Source: a bacterium 1XD42-76 (GTDB taxonomy: Bacteria; Bacillota; Clostridia; Lachnospirales; Lachnospiraceae). Taken from it: a stretch of DNA of 64,000 bases. Under the pieces are notes generated by a model. It searched no databases, was not told where the DNA came from, and worked only from the letters and a program-made list of their open reading frames with translations. The DNA lies in assembly GCA_009917545.1 (NCBI GenBank), contig QZDW01000017.1, positions 31,549-95,548 on the forward strand, read 5' to 3'. Shown piece by piece: positions 53,291 to 61,385 of this stretch. Position numbers and translations under genes: made by a program. The stretch's first letter is position 1, and each line of letters begins with the position of its first letter.

Positions 53291-55914
53291 TACAAGACTT
53301 GAACCGGCGGTTTGCTGCCCCTTTGCCGGAATTTTATCAGCGGCGTATCATCTTCTGGTACGATGAAGATAAAGAATTTGAGGACAAGTTGGACGAGGTG
53401 GTTCTTGAAAATGCAAAGGTGGTTGCACTGACTGGAAACAACGCATTTTCTGTGAAGAAGCTGCTTTCAGTAGACGATTTGACCACAAACTATCTGGTTT
53501 ACAGTCCGCTGGCGTACAACCGCCTGGATGATAACTGGCTTTTAGATATAGAGCTTTACAGCGAGGAGTTCCGGGCAGATTTGATTTCTATTTGGATGGA
53601 TGAGATGGGACTTGCATCGAATCCGGCCATGAGAAAGCAGGTGAAAAGTTATCGTGCCTATTTCAATGCGAAAGACCGTCGTTTGAAAATCAGCACTCAG
53701 AATAAAGTTCCGGCAACTCCGGCACAGCTGCATATGGCTGTTATGGCGACAATCTGCGGATTGAAGGACGCACAGCCAAACCTGATTTTACGCAGTGTGT
53801 TTCGTGCAGGACTTGATTTGAATCACAATGCAGTTTATCAGGATTTCGTAAAGTATCATGCAGATGGTGCGTTCTGGGCAATGATTCACCAGGGATGTGG
53901 CTTTGCTGAGGAAGAACCTGATCTTGGACGGCTGGCAATTCATTTACTGTTGACCGCTGTTACTCGTACTATGCGGCAGGAATATCTTGCCGGACTGGAC
54001 GAATTTATTTCCATGCCACACCAGGCGTATTGCTACGATTTCATTTCGGAATGGCTTCATAGTAAAGATATTGGGCAGCTTTATGATGTGGCAAGATATG
54101 TAGAAGATAAAGCACGTCTGCATCAGAGGTTTGAAAAACTAACAGTTGACGATCTGGTTGGTACAGAGTGTTTCCCGTGCATCAATGAAGTGATTCTAAC
54201 AAAGCTGATGAGCGAAATCAGCGACCATGTCATTGATGTGGATACCATTACGGGGGCGGTGGAGAAACGTAGAACCTGTGCATGGTATGAGCCATTTAAA
54301 AATTTTTATGACGGTATTTTGCAGGTTGCAAATATGCAGAGCTTCTTCAAGGAACACTCTGCCGGATTCCATACCGCAGAAGCAAAGGGTATCTGGAAGG
54401 AATACACCGAAAGCTATTATCAGATGGACACTTACTACCGTTTATTCCACCTGAGTTTCCAAAAGAGCCTGGAGACTTCCAATATTCTGCTGGATGATCT
54501 GTTCAAGCACGTTGTTGATAAAGTGGAAGGGCTTTATACGCACTGGTTCTTAGGTGAACTGGGCAACAACTGGTCGGATGTGTGTGCAGACGAACTGGCA
54601 ACCTATGGCAAGGTTCTGGAAGTACCGCAACAGGAAGAATTTTATTGTTCTCGCATCAAAACTTCAGATACCAAGGTATTTGTGATTATTTCGGATGCTA
54701 TGCGTTATGAAGTGGCGGCAACGATGGCAGATCAGCTTCGCAGAGAAACACAGAGTAAGGTTTCTCTTGGCAGTATGCAGAGTATCTTCCCTTCTATCAC
54801 AAAGTTTGGTATGGCAGCACTGCTTCCACATAAGGAACTGACGGTAGAACTTCGGAACGATATTTTGACTGTGCTGGCAGATGGGCAGTCTACGGCAAGC
54901 GGCTATCGTGATGAGGTTCTGAAATCAGAAGATCCGGCGAGTGTAGCATTGAAATATAATGACATGATCGCCATGAAGCGGGCAGAACGGAGTGCATTGG
55001 TGAAAGGAATGGATGTAGTTTACATCTATCATGATACCATTGATGAAGCAAGCCACACTTCTGATACTGCTGTTTTTGCCGCCTGTGATAAAGCTATTTC
55101 AGAGCTGAAAAACCTCGTGCGTATTATTGTAAATGAATTTGGCGGTACGAATATTTTGATTACAGCTGATCATGGATTCCTTTATACATACAGCCCGTTG
55201 ACTGAGGATGATAAAGTAGGAAAAAATGAGTTTTACGATGTGGACAGGGAAAACATAAATGATCTTAAAAAAGAAAGTGTGAAACGCTGTGTGGAGTATG
55301 GCAGACGATATGCAATCATGCAAAAAGGCGTACAGCCAAACTACTTATTGCCTGTGAAATTTCTGGACGGGAAGTCTGACTTTGGCGGTTTTGCACCAAG
55401 AGAAAGCATTCGTATTAAGATGAATGGCGGCGGCATGAACTTTGTGCATGGCGGTATCAGCTTGCAGGAAATGGTTGTTCCGGTCATCGAGTATCACTAT
55501 CTCCGCAACGATTCTATGGAATATAAACGTAATAAGCAGAAATATGATACGAAACCGGTAACGGTTAATCTGTTGTCAGCAAACCGTAAAATCAGTAATA
55601 TGATTTTTTCTCTGAATTTCTATCAGAAGGATGCTGTTGGCGCCAACCGTGAAGCAGCTACCTATCAGGTTTACTTTACGGATGAAAATGGCAAGCAGAT
55701 TAGCGATGTTCAGAAGATGATTGCAGATAAGACAAGCGATAATGGTGCAGAGCGTACTTTCCGCTGCCAGTTTAATCTGAAATCTCTGAAATACAGCAAT
55801 ACGGCTACTTATTATCTGGTCATTGCAGACGAACAGGGATTGCAGTTGCCGCAGCGTGAGCCATTCCAGATTGACATCGCTTTTGCGGTGGATGAGTTTG
55901 ATTTCTTTAGCTAA
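53272..55914 (+). CDS. pglZ: BREX protein PglZ, type A
   Basis: An 880-residue alkaline-phosphatase-fold protein. The fold's metal site shows in VFVIISDAMRYEVAATM and NILITADHGFLYTYS. The N-terminal part (RRIIFWYDEDKEFEDKLDEV) is typical of PglZ type A. PglZ is required in type 1 BREX for both methylation and phage restriction. The ATG overlaps the DUF1016 stop by 19 bases, with GGAAAGGAAGG upstream. It is the last complete BREX gene. Confidence 0.94.
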   Translation: MDTDKVIQDLNRRFAAPLPEFYQRRIIFWYDEDKEFEDKLDEVVLENAKVVALTGNNAFSVKKLLSVDDLTTNYLVYSPLAYNRLDDNWLLDIELYSEEFRADLISIWMDEMGLASNPAMRKQVKSYRAYFNAKDRRLKISTQNKVPATPAQLHMAVMATICGLKDAQPNLILRSVFRAGLDLNHNAVYQDFVKYHADGAFWAMIHQGCGFAEEEPDLGRLAIHLLLTAVTRTMRQEYLAGLDEFISMPHQAYCYDFISEWLHSKDIGQLYDVARYVEDKARLHQRFEKLTVDDLVGTECFPCINEVILTKLMSEISDHVIDVDTITGAVEKRRTCAWYEPFKNFYDGILQVANMQSFFKEHSAGFHTAEAKGIWKEYTESYYQMDTYYRLFHLSFQKSLETSNILLDDLFKHVVDKVEGLYTHWFLGELGNNWSDVCADELATYGKVLEVPQQEEFYCSRIKTSDTKVFVIISDAMRYEVAATMADQLRRETQSKVSLGSMQSIFPSITKFGMAALLPHKELTVELRNDILTVLADGQSTASGYRDEVLKSEDPASVALKYNDMIAMKRAERSALVKGMDVVYIYHDTIDEASHTSDTAVFAACDKAISELKNLVRIIVNEFGGTNILITADHGFLYTYSPLTEDDKVGKNEFYDVDRENINDLKKESVKRCVEYGRRYAIMQKGVQPNYLLPVKFLDGKSDFGGFAPRESIRIKMNGGGMNFVHGGISLQEMVVPVIEYHYLRNDSMEYKRNKQKYDTKPVTVNLLSANRKISNMIFSLNFYQKDAVGANREAATYQVYFTDENGKQISDVQKMIADKTSDNGAERTFRCQFNLKSLKYSNTATYYLVIADEQGLQLPQREPFQIDIAFAVDEFDFFS

Positions 55915-55935
55915 GTGCCGTAGGAGGATGGAAAG

Positions 55936-56013
55936 ATGGAGCAATTTACAGAGGGTGAAAGCACCCGTGAAGAAATAAAGAACAAGCTCCGCCACAACTT
56001 TGTTGAAATGTGA
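55936..56013 (+). pseudogene. 25-codon ORF after pglZ, possible truncated gene
   Basis: ATG 55936 has AGGAGG eight bases upstream, as strong as any start in the operon, but the frame (MEQFTEGESTREEIKNKLRH...) ends at TGA 56011. In type 1 BREX loci brxL follows pglZ. I could not match these residues to BrxL, so this may be the stub of another lost gene. Whichever is right, no complete BrxL follows. Confidence 0.5.
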
Positions 56014-56208
56014 AAGCCCTTTCCACCGTTTCAACAGTCCCTCTGTAAAATAACAAATTTTAGAATCTCTCTATATTGAATACCATTCACCAAAAAGGAC
56101 CCTCATAGCAACAGTCATAAAGAGGCTTGATCCATTCTACACTCTTTTGCAATACAATCCCAGAGCAAAAGCAATGAATCACCTTTCCCATTTGGTACTT
56201 TTTTGGTA
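56014..56208. other. right end of the island, no gene seen
   Basis: AT-rich, with a short direct repeat TTTGGTACTT / TTTGGTACTTC near 56190-56215. No T-tract hairpin or reading frame worth reporting. Confidence 0.35.
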
Positions 56209-56210
56209 CT

Positions 56211-56239
56211 TCTCTTGCATTTATCGAATAGCTGTGCTA
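56211..56239 (+). promoter_or_regulatory. promoter of queT
   Basis: TTGCAT, a 17-base spacer and TATAGT (near 56214-56242 by counting). It precedes the riboswitch by about 50 bases. Confidence 0.6.
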
Positions 56240-56291
56240 TAGTAACAAGGTCTGAAATGCTTATAGATCAAGCATCTTCGGACTATCAACG

Positions 56292-56332
56292 CGGTGAGTT
56301 CGAGACCTTCCTCACCTAAAACAAAACTAAAG
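56292..56332 (+). promoter_or_regulatory. preQ1-I riboswitch of queT
   Basis: Stem GGTGAG/CTCACC with a 12-base loop TTCGAGACCTTC, then an A-rich tail with ACTAAAGGAG. The 12-base loop and the ACTAA tail match the class I preQ1 aptamer layout. Loop CCTT can pair with AAGG of the ribosome site, so binding of preQ1 should shut off translation. The gene downstream is queT. This copy matches the left copy at 40778-40817. Confidence 0.85.
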
Positions 56333-56345
56333 GAGACAACTGAAT

Positions 56346-56897
56346 ATGAAAAACAACAGGCAAAAAAGCTCCATGTACCGTCTGATGCCCCAAATGGCGG
56401 GACATCCTTCGAAGTATCTAGTGCACGGAGCGGCAGTCGCTGCCATTTATGTGACGCTGACATTGATGTTTCAGCCGATCAGCTACGGCCCGATCCAGTT
56501 CCGGATCTCAGAGGCCCTCTGTATCCTGCCGTATTTCACACCGGCAGCAGTTCCAGGCCTTTTTATCGGATGCCTGACCGCGAATCTTCTGGGGACCGCG
56601 GCAGCCCTGGATGTGATTTTTGGGAGTCTGGCGACTCTGATCGGAGCAGCCGGAAGTTATGCGCTCAGGGGGAACCGGTATCTTGTATCGCTTCCACCGA
56701 TCCTCTCAAATACTATTATGATTCCGTGGGTTTTGAGATATGCATACGGTGCAGAGGATATGATCTGGTTTATGATGATTACAGTCGGAATCGGGGAAAT
56801 CCTGGCGGTCGGTATTCTTGGACAGCTTCTTTTGACAGCGCTTGACAAATACAGGGTTGTGATTTTCGGCGGAAAAACGGGAGACCTGAAATGCTAG
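56346..56897 (+). CDS. queT: QueT-type queuosine precursor transporter
   Basis: A 183-residue membrane protein, about five helices. AAVAAIYVTLTLMFQPISYG, QFRISEALCILPYFTP and NLLGTAAALDVIFGSLATL are QueT signatures. QueT is the substrate component of an ECF-type uptake system for queuosine precursors. The preQ1 riboswitch upstream supports the assignment. ATG 56346 is ten bases after AAAGGAG. It lies just outside the BREX island. Confidence 0.92.
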   Translation: MKNNRQKSSMYRLMPQMAGHPSKYLVHGAAVAAIYVTLTLMFQPISYGPIQFRISEALCILPYFTPAAVPGLFIGCLTANLLGTAAALDVIFGSLATLIGAAGSYALRGNRYLVSLPPILSNTIMIPWVLRYAYGAEDMIWFMMITVGIGEILAVGILGQLLLTALDKYRVVIFGGKTGDLKC

Positions 56898-56912
56898 AAA
56901 GAGTATAGAGGC

Positions 56913-56948
56913 AAAAAGCAGAGAATCTATAGATTTTCTGCTTTTTTT
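56913..56948 (+). terminator. intrinsic terminator of queT
   Basis: AAAAAGCAGA and TCTGCTTTTTTT arms with AATC/GATT continuing the stem and a TATA loop, ending in seven T bases. Confidence 0.9.
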
Positions 56949-57060
56949 ATGCTATGCTTAAGAACATGGGAAAGGGCTGCCGGTGCAGATTTTCTGCACG
57001 ATAGACACGGAGAACCGGGGAGGCAGGCGGCTGTTTTCTACATATAATAAAATAGCAGTC

Positions 57061-57165
57061 TGAATCTCTATGCGCCCGCAGGTGAGTACATTACCAAGAA
57101 TGAAGGAGTCCCATGCGCATTTGGCATCCCTGAATATATGCCGCCTGCCGGCGAAGAGCTTTTAA
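57061..57165 (+). repeat. ~105 bp intergenic repeat, copy F1
   Basis: Full copy, hairpin of the GCCGCC/GGCG form, slightly decayed. In tandem with F2. Confidence 0.8.
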
Positions 57166-57278
57166 GGTAAACCTCTATGCGCCCCCAGTTGAGCGCGTTA
57201 CCAAGAATGAAAGCAGTCCATGCGCATTTGGCATCCCTGAATATATGCCGCCTAACGGCGGCGAGACTTTCAAAGTAA
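57166..57278 (+). repeat. ~105 bp intergenic repeat, copy F2
   Basis: Full copy with GCCGCC/GGCGGC hairpin. Its last bases, AGTAAGGAG, include the murC ribosome site. Confidence 0.85.
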
Positions 57279-57289
57279 GGAGTAAAAGA

Positions 57290-58672
57290 ATGTATCACAT
57301 AGATTTTAATAAGCCGCAGCACATTCACTTTATCGGGATTGGCGGAATCAGCATGAGTGGTCTGGCGGAAATTCTGCTGGAGCGGGGATTCCGGATATCC
57401 GGCTCAGACGCCCGTGAATCGGATCTCACGGAGCGCCTCATAGAGAATGGCGCTGAGGTGTTTTACGGGCAGCGGGCGGAAAATGTGATGGAAGGCATTG
57501 ATGCAGTGGTCCATACGGCAGCCGTTCATGCGGATAATCCGGAATATATGGAAGCTGTAAGGCAGGGGCTGCCTGTGCTGACACGTGCGGAGCTTCTGGG
57601 CCAAATCATGAAAAATTACGCGAAAGCCGTCGCCGTGGCAGGAACGCACGGGAAAACGACAACAACCTCCATGCTGACGGAGATCCTTGTAGATGCCGGG
57701 CAGAACCCGACGATATCCGTCGGCGGTATGCTGGATTCCATCGGCGGCAATATCCGCGTAGGCGGACAGGAGCTGTTCGTAACAGAAGCCTGCGAGTATA
57801 CGAACAGCTTTCTTTCCTTTTTCCCCACGATGGCAGTTATCTTAAATGTGGAGGCAGACCATCTGGACTTTTTTAAGGATATCGACGAGATCCGGAGATC
57901 TTTCCGGCGTTTTGCAGGACTCCTTCCGGAGGACGGCATCCTGATTATCAACAGCGATATCCGGGAATTCGAAGCACTCTGTGAGGGGCTTACCTGCCGT
58001 GTCGTCACAGTTGGCAGCCGGCCTGAAATGAGCCGTTACAGCGCCCAAAACATCGTTTTCGGGCAGGATGCCTGCGCGACTTATGAGCTTCTGGTGGATG
58101 GTGTTAAGGCGGATACAATAACATTATGCGTACCGGGAGTCCATAATGTATATAACTCTCTGGCAGCGGTCGCAGCGGCACACGAGCTGGGAGTCGGAAA
58201 TCAGGAGATTAAGAACGGCCTTTTACGGTATACGGGGACGCACCGCCGTTTTGAGAAAAAAGGCGAGGTCGGGGGCGTGACTGTTATTGACGATTATGCC
58301 CACCACCCACAGGAGATCGCAGCCACACTTTCCACAGCGCAGAATTATTCGCACCGCGAGATCTGGTGCGTATTCCAGCCGCATACGTATACCAGGACAA
58401 AGCAGCTTCTGGAGGACTTTGTGAAGGCGCTGTCTGCGGCCGACCATGTGGTTCTGGCAGACATCTATGCAGCCAGAGAGACAGATACTTTGGGCGTGAG
58501 TTCTAAGCTTCTGGCAGAAAAAATCGCGGCCTGCGGGACGGATGTCCACTATTTTCCGACCTTCGATGAGATAGAAACATTTATTTTGGAAAAATGTGTC
58601 AAAGGTGATTTGTTGATAACTATGGGGGCCGGAGATGTTGTAAAAATAGGGGAAAAGCTGCTGGGACAATAA
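57290..58672 (+). CDS. murC: UDP-N-acetylmuramate--L-alanine ligase
   Basis: A 460-residue Mur ligase. HFIGIGGISMSGLAEILL is the UDP-MurNAc site at the N-terminus, GTHGKTTTT (about residue 116) the P-loop, and NVEADHLDFF with DDYAHHPQEI are conserved catalytic stretches. It adds the first alanine of the peptidoglycan stem. I chose ATG 57290 with AAGGAG seven bases upstream; the frame is open to 57245, but that part reads through repeat F2. Confidence 0.96.
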   Translation: MYHIDFNKPQHIHFIGIGGISMSGLAEILLERGFRISGSDARESDLTERLIENGAEVFYGQRAENVMEGIDAVVHTAAVHADNPEYMEAVRQGLPVLTRAELLGQIMKNYAKAVAVAGTHGKTTTTSMLTEILVDAGQNPTISVGGMLDSIGGNIRVGGQELFVTEACEYTNSFLSFFPTMAVILNVEADHLDFFKDIDEIRRSFRRFAGLLPEDGILIINSDIREFEALCEGLTCRVVTVGSRPEMSRYSAQNIVFGQDACATYELLVDGVKADTITLCVPGVHNVYNSLAAVAAAHELGVGNQEIKNGLLRYTGTHRRFEKKGEVGGVTVIDDYAHHPQEIAATLSTAQNYSHREIWCVFQPHTYTRTKQLLEDFVKALSAADHVVLADIYAARETDTLGVSSKLLAEKIAACGTDVHYFPTFDEIETFILEKCVKGDLLITMGAGDVVKIGEKLLGQ

Positions 58673-58673
58673 G

Positions 58674-58691
58674 TTATCCACATTATCCACA
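58674..58691 (+). promoter_or_regulatory. two tandem DnaA boxes at the murC stop
   Basis: TTATCCACA twice in a row (58674-58682, 58683-58691), both perfect for the consensus box. The second also forms part of the terminator stem. Confidence 0.75.
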
Positions 58692-58734
58692 TAGTTTTCA
58701 ACAATACGTGTATGAAAATTATGTGGATTTTTTT
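58684..58734 (+). terminator. intrinsic terminator of murC
   Basis: ATCCACATA...TTTTCA pairs with TGAAAA...TATGTGGAT, a 16 bp stem with one bulge, followed by a T tract. It is built partly from the DnaA box. Confidence 0.8.
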
Positions 58735-58829
58735 GTCTGGATAACTAAAAAAATGGAGGACCGGAAAAGTAAATGAATTCAGGGGATTCGACAGGTTTCG
58801 TGGAAGGCTGCGGTTTTTTTACAGCAAAT

Positions 58830-58873
58830 TTATCCACGTTATCCACAGTATCCACAACATGGGGTGTGGATAA
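58830..58873 (+). promoter_or_regulatory. DnaA-box cluster upstream of the dnaD-like gene
   Basis: TTATCCACG (58830-58838), TTATCCACA (58839-58847) and GTATCCACA (58848-58856) run in direct 9-base steps, and TGTGGATAA (58865-58873) is a perfect box on the other strand. With the pair at 58674-58691 that makes six boxes in 200 bases, with a weaker one at 58722. They lie 30 bases upstream of the gene's promoter. Confidence 0.75.
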
Positions 58874-58902
58874 TTCCGCCTATTTCCTTTTTTGGGAAGC
58901 TG

Positions 58903-58911
58903 TGTTATGAT
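58903..58911 (+). promoter_or_regulatory. extended -10 promoter of the dnaD-like gene
   Basis: TGTTATGAT gives a TGn extension and TATGAT -10. The -35 position is poor (TTTCCT). It lies 29 bases before the gene. Confidence 0.5.
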
Positions 58912-58939
58912 GAAAACGGAAGGAAACGGGTGAGGATTT

Positions 58940-60244
58940 ATGGAATTGAGGCAGAGAAGTAATCTGAAAGCACGGGTAACAGTAATTACAAATGAATTTA
59001 TTGATGAATATATGCCGACGGCCAACGGAGAGTATGTCAAGGTGTATCTCTATCTGCTGCGCCATGAGGAGAGACCGGTGGAGATCGCCGAGATCGCAGA
59101 CGCCCTGAATCATACGGAGGCAGACGTAAAGCGGGCCCTCGGCTATTGGGAAAAAGCCGGGGTACTGGTGCGCGGGTCTGAGAGTGAACAGCGTCAGGGA
59201 ACCGCCATGCCGGACAATCAGGGCCAGGGGGTACTGGTGCGTGTACCCGGGAGTGAACAGCAGCCTGCCGCAGACAGGAGCCCCGAACCCCCGCAGGAGA
59301 ATACAGATATAGTCAGAGCCGGGACACAGACCGGTCCGGCGGAAGCGGCAGCAATGACAGCCGCCACATCTGCTCACGAGGCCCCTGAAGCCCTGCAGGA
59401 CAGAAATTCCGGGGAAATGCCGGCAGGTGCAGTACGGCCGCAGGGAAACGCCGCTGCCATGCTTGGAATGCCCCTGACGCCGCCGGAGTTATTCCCCCCA
59501 AGAGGAACCGCCGGCACAATACCGGTACCGCCGGAGCATGCAGGGGATGGCTGCGAACGTCTGGAACGGTTATCCGGCGATGAAGAGTTTTCGGCGCTTC
59601 TGTATGCGGTACAGCAGTATCTCGGCAAGACATTTACCCAGGTGGAATGTGAGAAATTTGCCTTTTTCTATGACGGACTGCACATGACAGGCGAACTTCT
59701 GGAATATCTGGCGGAATACTGTGCCGGAGGCGGACATACGAGTATCCGCTATATTGAGAAGGTAGCATTAAACTGGTATCAGATGGGGATCCGCACGCGT
59801 GAGGACGCCAAAAATCATACCATGCGCTTTTCAAAGGACACCTCATCGGTCATGAAAGCATTCGGCATCACAAATCGGAGTCCCGGGACGGCAGAGCAGG
59901 AGTATATGAGGAAATGGTTCCGCGAATATGGCTTTGATGAGAGCCTGGTCGTGGAGGCCTGCAGCCGCACGATAAAGGCCACAGGAGCGGCCAGTTTCCC
60001 CTATGCAGACAAAATACTGACAGGCTGGAAGGAAAGCGGCGTGCGGGCCTTAAGAGACGTTGCAGAGCTGGATAAGAAGCGCCAGAAGAACCGGGGACAG
60101 GCCGCAGCGCCGCAGCTCCCCAAAAAGCCCGCCTCCAACCGTTTCAAGAATTTCGACGAGCGTTCCTACGATTATGAAAAATATGTCTGGGAGGGCATGC
60201 GCAGACGGCAGGCGAAAGGAGGAGTAAAGGATGGCTCTCAGTAA
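58940..60244 (+). CDS. DnaD-domain primosome protein
   Basis: A 434-residue protein. The N-terminal 70 residues are a winged helix (VYLYLLRHEERPVEIAEIAD). A long Pro/Gln/Glu-rich linker (residues 75-205), with a duplicated GVLVR...SEQ unit, separates it from two DnaD domains: KFAFFYDGLHMTGELLEYL with KVALNWYQMGI, and WFREYGFDESLVVEAC with KILTGWKESGV. DnaD proteins load the helicase at origins and forks. Its stop overlaps the helicase-loader gene by 14 bases, which strongly suggests joint function. Upstream DnaA boxes suggest control by DnaA. Confidence 0.9.
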   Translation: MELRQRSNLKARVTVITNEFIDEYMPTANGEYVKVYLYLLRHEERPVEIAEIADALNHTEADVKRALGYWEKAGVLVRGSESEQRQGTAMPDNQGQGVLVRVPGSEQQPAADRSPEPPQENTDIVRAGTQTGPAEAAAMTAATSAHEAPEALQDRNSGEMPAGAVRPQGNAAAMLGMPLTPPELFPPRGTAGTIPVPPEHAGDGCERLERLSGDEEFSALLYAVQQYLGKTFTQVECEKFAFFYDGLHMTGELLEYLAEYCAGGGHTSIRYIEKVALNWYQMGIRTREDAKNHTMRFSKDTSSVMKAFGITNRSPGTAEQEYMRKWFREYGFDESLVVEACSRTIKATGAASFPYADKILTGWKESGVRALRDVAELDKKRQKNRGQAAAPQLPKKPASNRFKNFDERSYDYEKYVWEGMRRRQAKGGVKDGSQ

Positions 60245-61223
60245 TTCGCAGTATAATGCCGTTATGCGCGTCTACAGCCGCAGGCAGGTATTGAACCGGC
60301 AGAGGCAGGAGGAACGGCTTCGTGAAGTGTATGAACGGATTCCCCAGGTGGAGGCCCTGACAGATGAGATTACAGCTGTCATGGCCCAGGCAGGGCGCAG
60401 GATGCTGGAAGGCGATCCCAAAGAGGCCGGCCGCCTGAAAAAGGATGCGGCGCTGCTCCGCGAGCAGAGAGGCCTGTATCTGAAGCGGGGCGGCTATACG
60501 GAGGAGGATCTGGAAATGCAGTACCACTGTCCGAAGTGCAAGGATACCGGCTATACGGACGGCAGGAAATGCAGCTGCTTTAAGCAGATGGAGATTGAGA
60601 TCCTCTACGATCAGTCCAATATCCGGGCGATTTTGGAAAAAGAGAATTTTGACCGCCTGTCGATGGAATACTATGACCACGAAAAAATCGACGCCAAGAC
60701 GGGGATGACAGTCTATGAGCATATGGCGTCGGTTGTAGAGGAATGCAGAGCCTTTACCGAGCACTTCAGAGAGGAACGGGGCAGCATTTTGTTTACCGGG
60801 AACACGGGCTGCGGGAAAACATTCTTAAGTAACTGCATTGCCAGGGAATTGATTATGCAGTGCTTTTCTGTGGTCTATCTGACCGCAACCGCCATGTTCG
60901 ACATTCTTTCGGACAGCCGTTTCGGGTATCGGGATGAGGAGGAGACACGGGATAAGGCAGCGTATCTTCTGGAATGCGATCTTCTGATTATTGACGATCT
61001 GGGGACAGAGCTCGTGAATACATTTACGGCCTCACAGCTTTTTTACTGTATCAACGAGCGGCTAAACCGCAGAAAGGGAACAATTATTTCCACCAATTTG
61101 GCACTTAGCCGCCTGCAGGACGAATTTACGGAACGTGTGACTTCAAGGATTATGAGCCAGTACCGGATCCTGCCGCTTGTCGGTGAGGATCTGCGTCTGC
61201 TCCAAAGGGGCTACAGGCCATAA
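60231..61223 (+). CDS. DnaC/DnaI-type helicase loader ATPase
   Basis: A 330-residue protein. Zinc cysteines appear in YHCPKCKDTGYTDGRKCSCF (about 98-117), then an AAA+ core with Walker A GNTGCGKT (about 190), Walker B LLIIDDLGTEL and sensor STNLALSRL. This domain order is that of DnaI in Firmicutes, which with DnaD loads the DnaC helicase onto DNA. It is coupled to the DnaD-domain gene. It could be called dnaC or dnaI depending on convention, so no symbol is given. Confidence 0.9.
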   Translation: MALSNSQYNAVMRVYSRRQVLNRQRQEERLREVYERIPQVEALTDEITAVMAQAGRRMLEGDPKEAGRLKKDAALLREQRGLYLKRGGYTEEDLEMQYHCPKCKDTGYTDGRKCSCFKQMEIEILYDQSNIRAILEKENFDRLSMEYYDHEKIDAKTGMTVYEHMASVVEECRAFTEHFREERGSILFTGNTGCGKTFLSNCIARELIMQCFSVVYLTATAMFDILSDSRFGYRDEEETRDKAAYLLECDLLIIDDLGTELVNTFTASQLFYCINERLNRRKGTIISTNLALSRLQDEFTERVTSRIMSQYRILPLVGEDLRLLQRGYRP

Positions 61224-61230
61224 AATTTGA

Positions 61231-61260
61231 TTGACTTAGAGGGTGGTTTGGTGTTATAAA
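61231..61260 (+). promoter_or_regulatory. promoter of prs
   Basis: TTGACT (61231-61236), an 18-base spacer and TATAAA (61255-61260). Leaves a leader of about 120 bases. Confidence 0.6.
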
Positions 61261-61385
61261 GGTATTGAAATACACCTTGGCAACAGAAGGCACAGAAATG
61301 TTACTGCGATACGGAGGAAAGTTTGGAAGCAGTGCTTTCAAATCTGCCCGGATGATGCATCAGATGCGTCAGGAGGAGGAAAATT

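Noticed and set aside
56294..56845. 183-codon plus-strand ORF overlapping queT
   Set aside because: Starts inside the riboswitch and has no membrane pattern; QueT frame is clear.
58674..58873. DnaA-box cluster as a chromosomal origin
   Set aside because: No dnaA, dnaN or rpmH genes nearby and no AT-rich unwinding element; a regulatory or titration site fits better.
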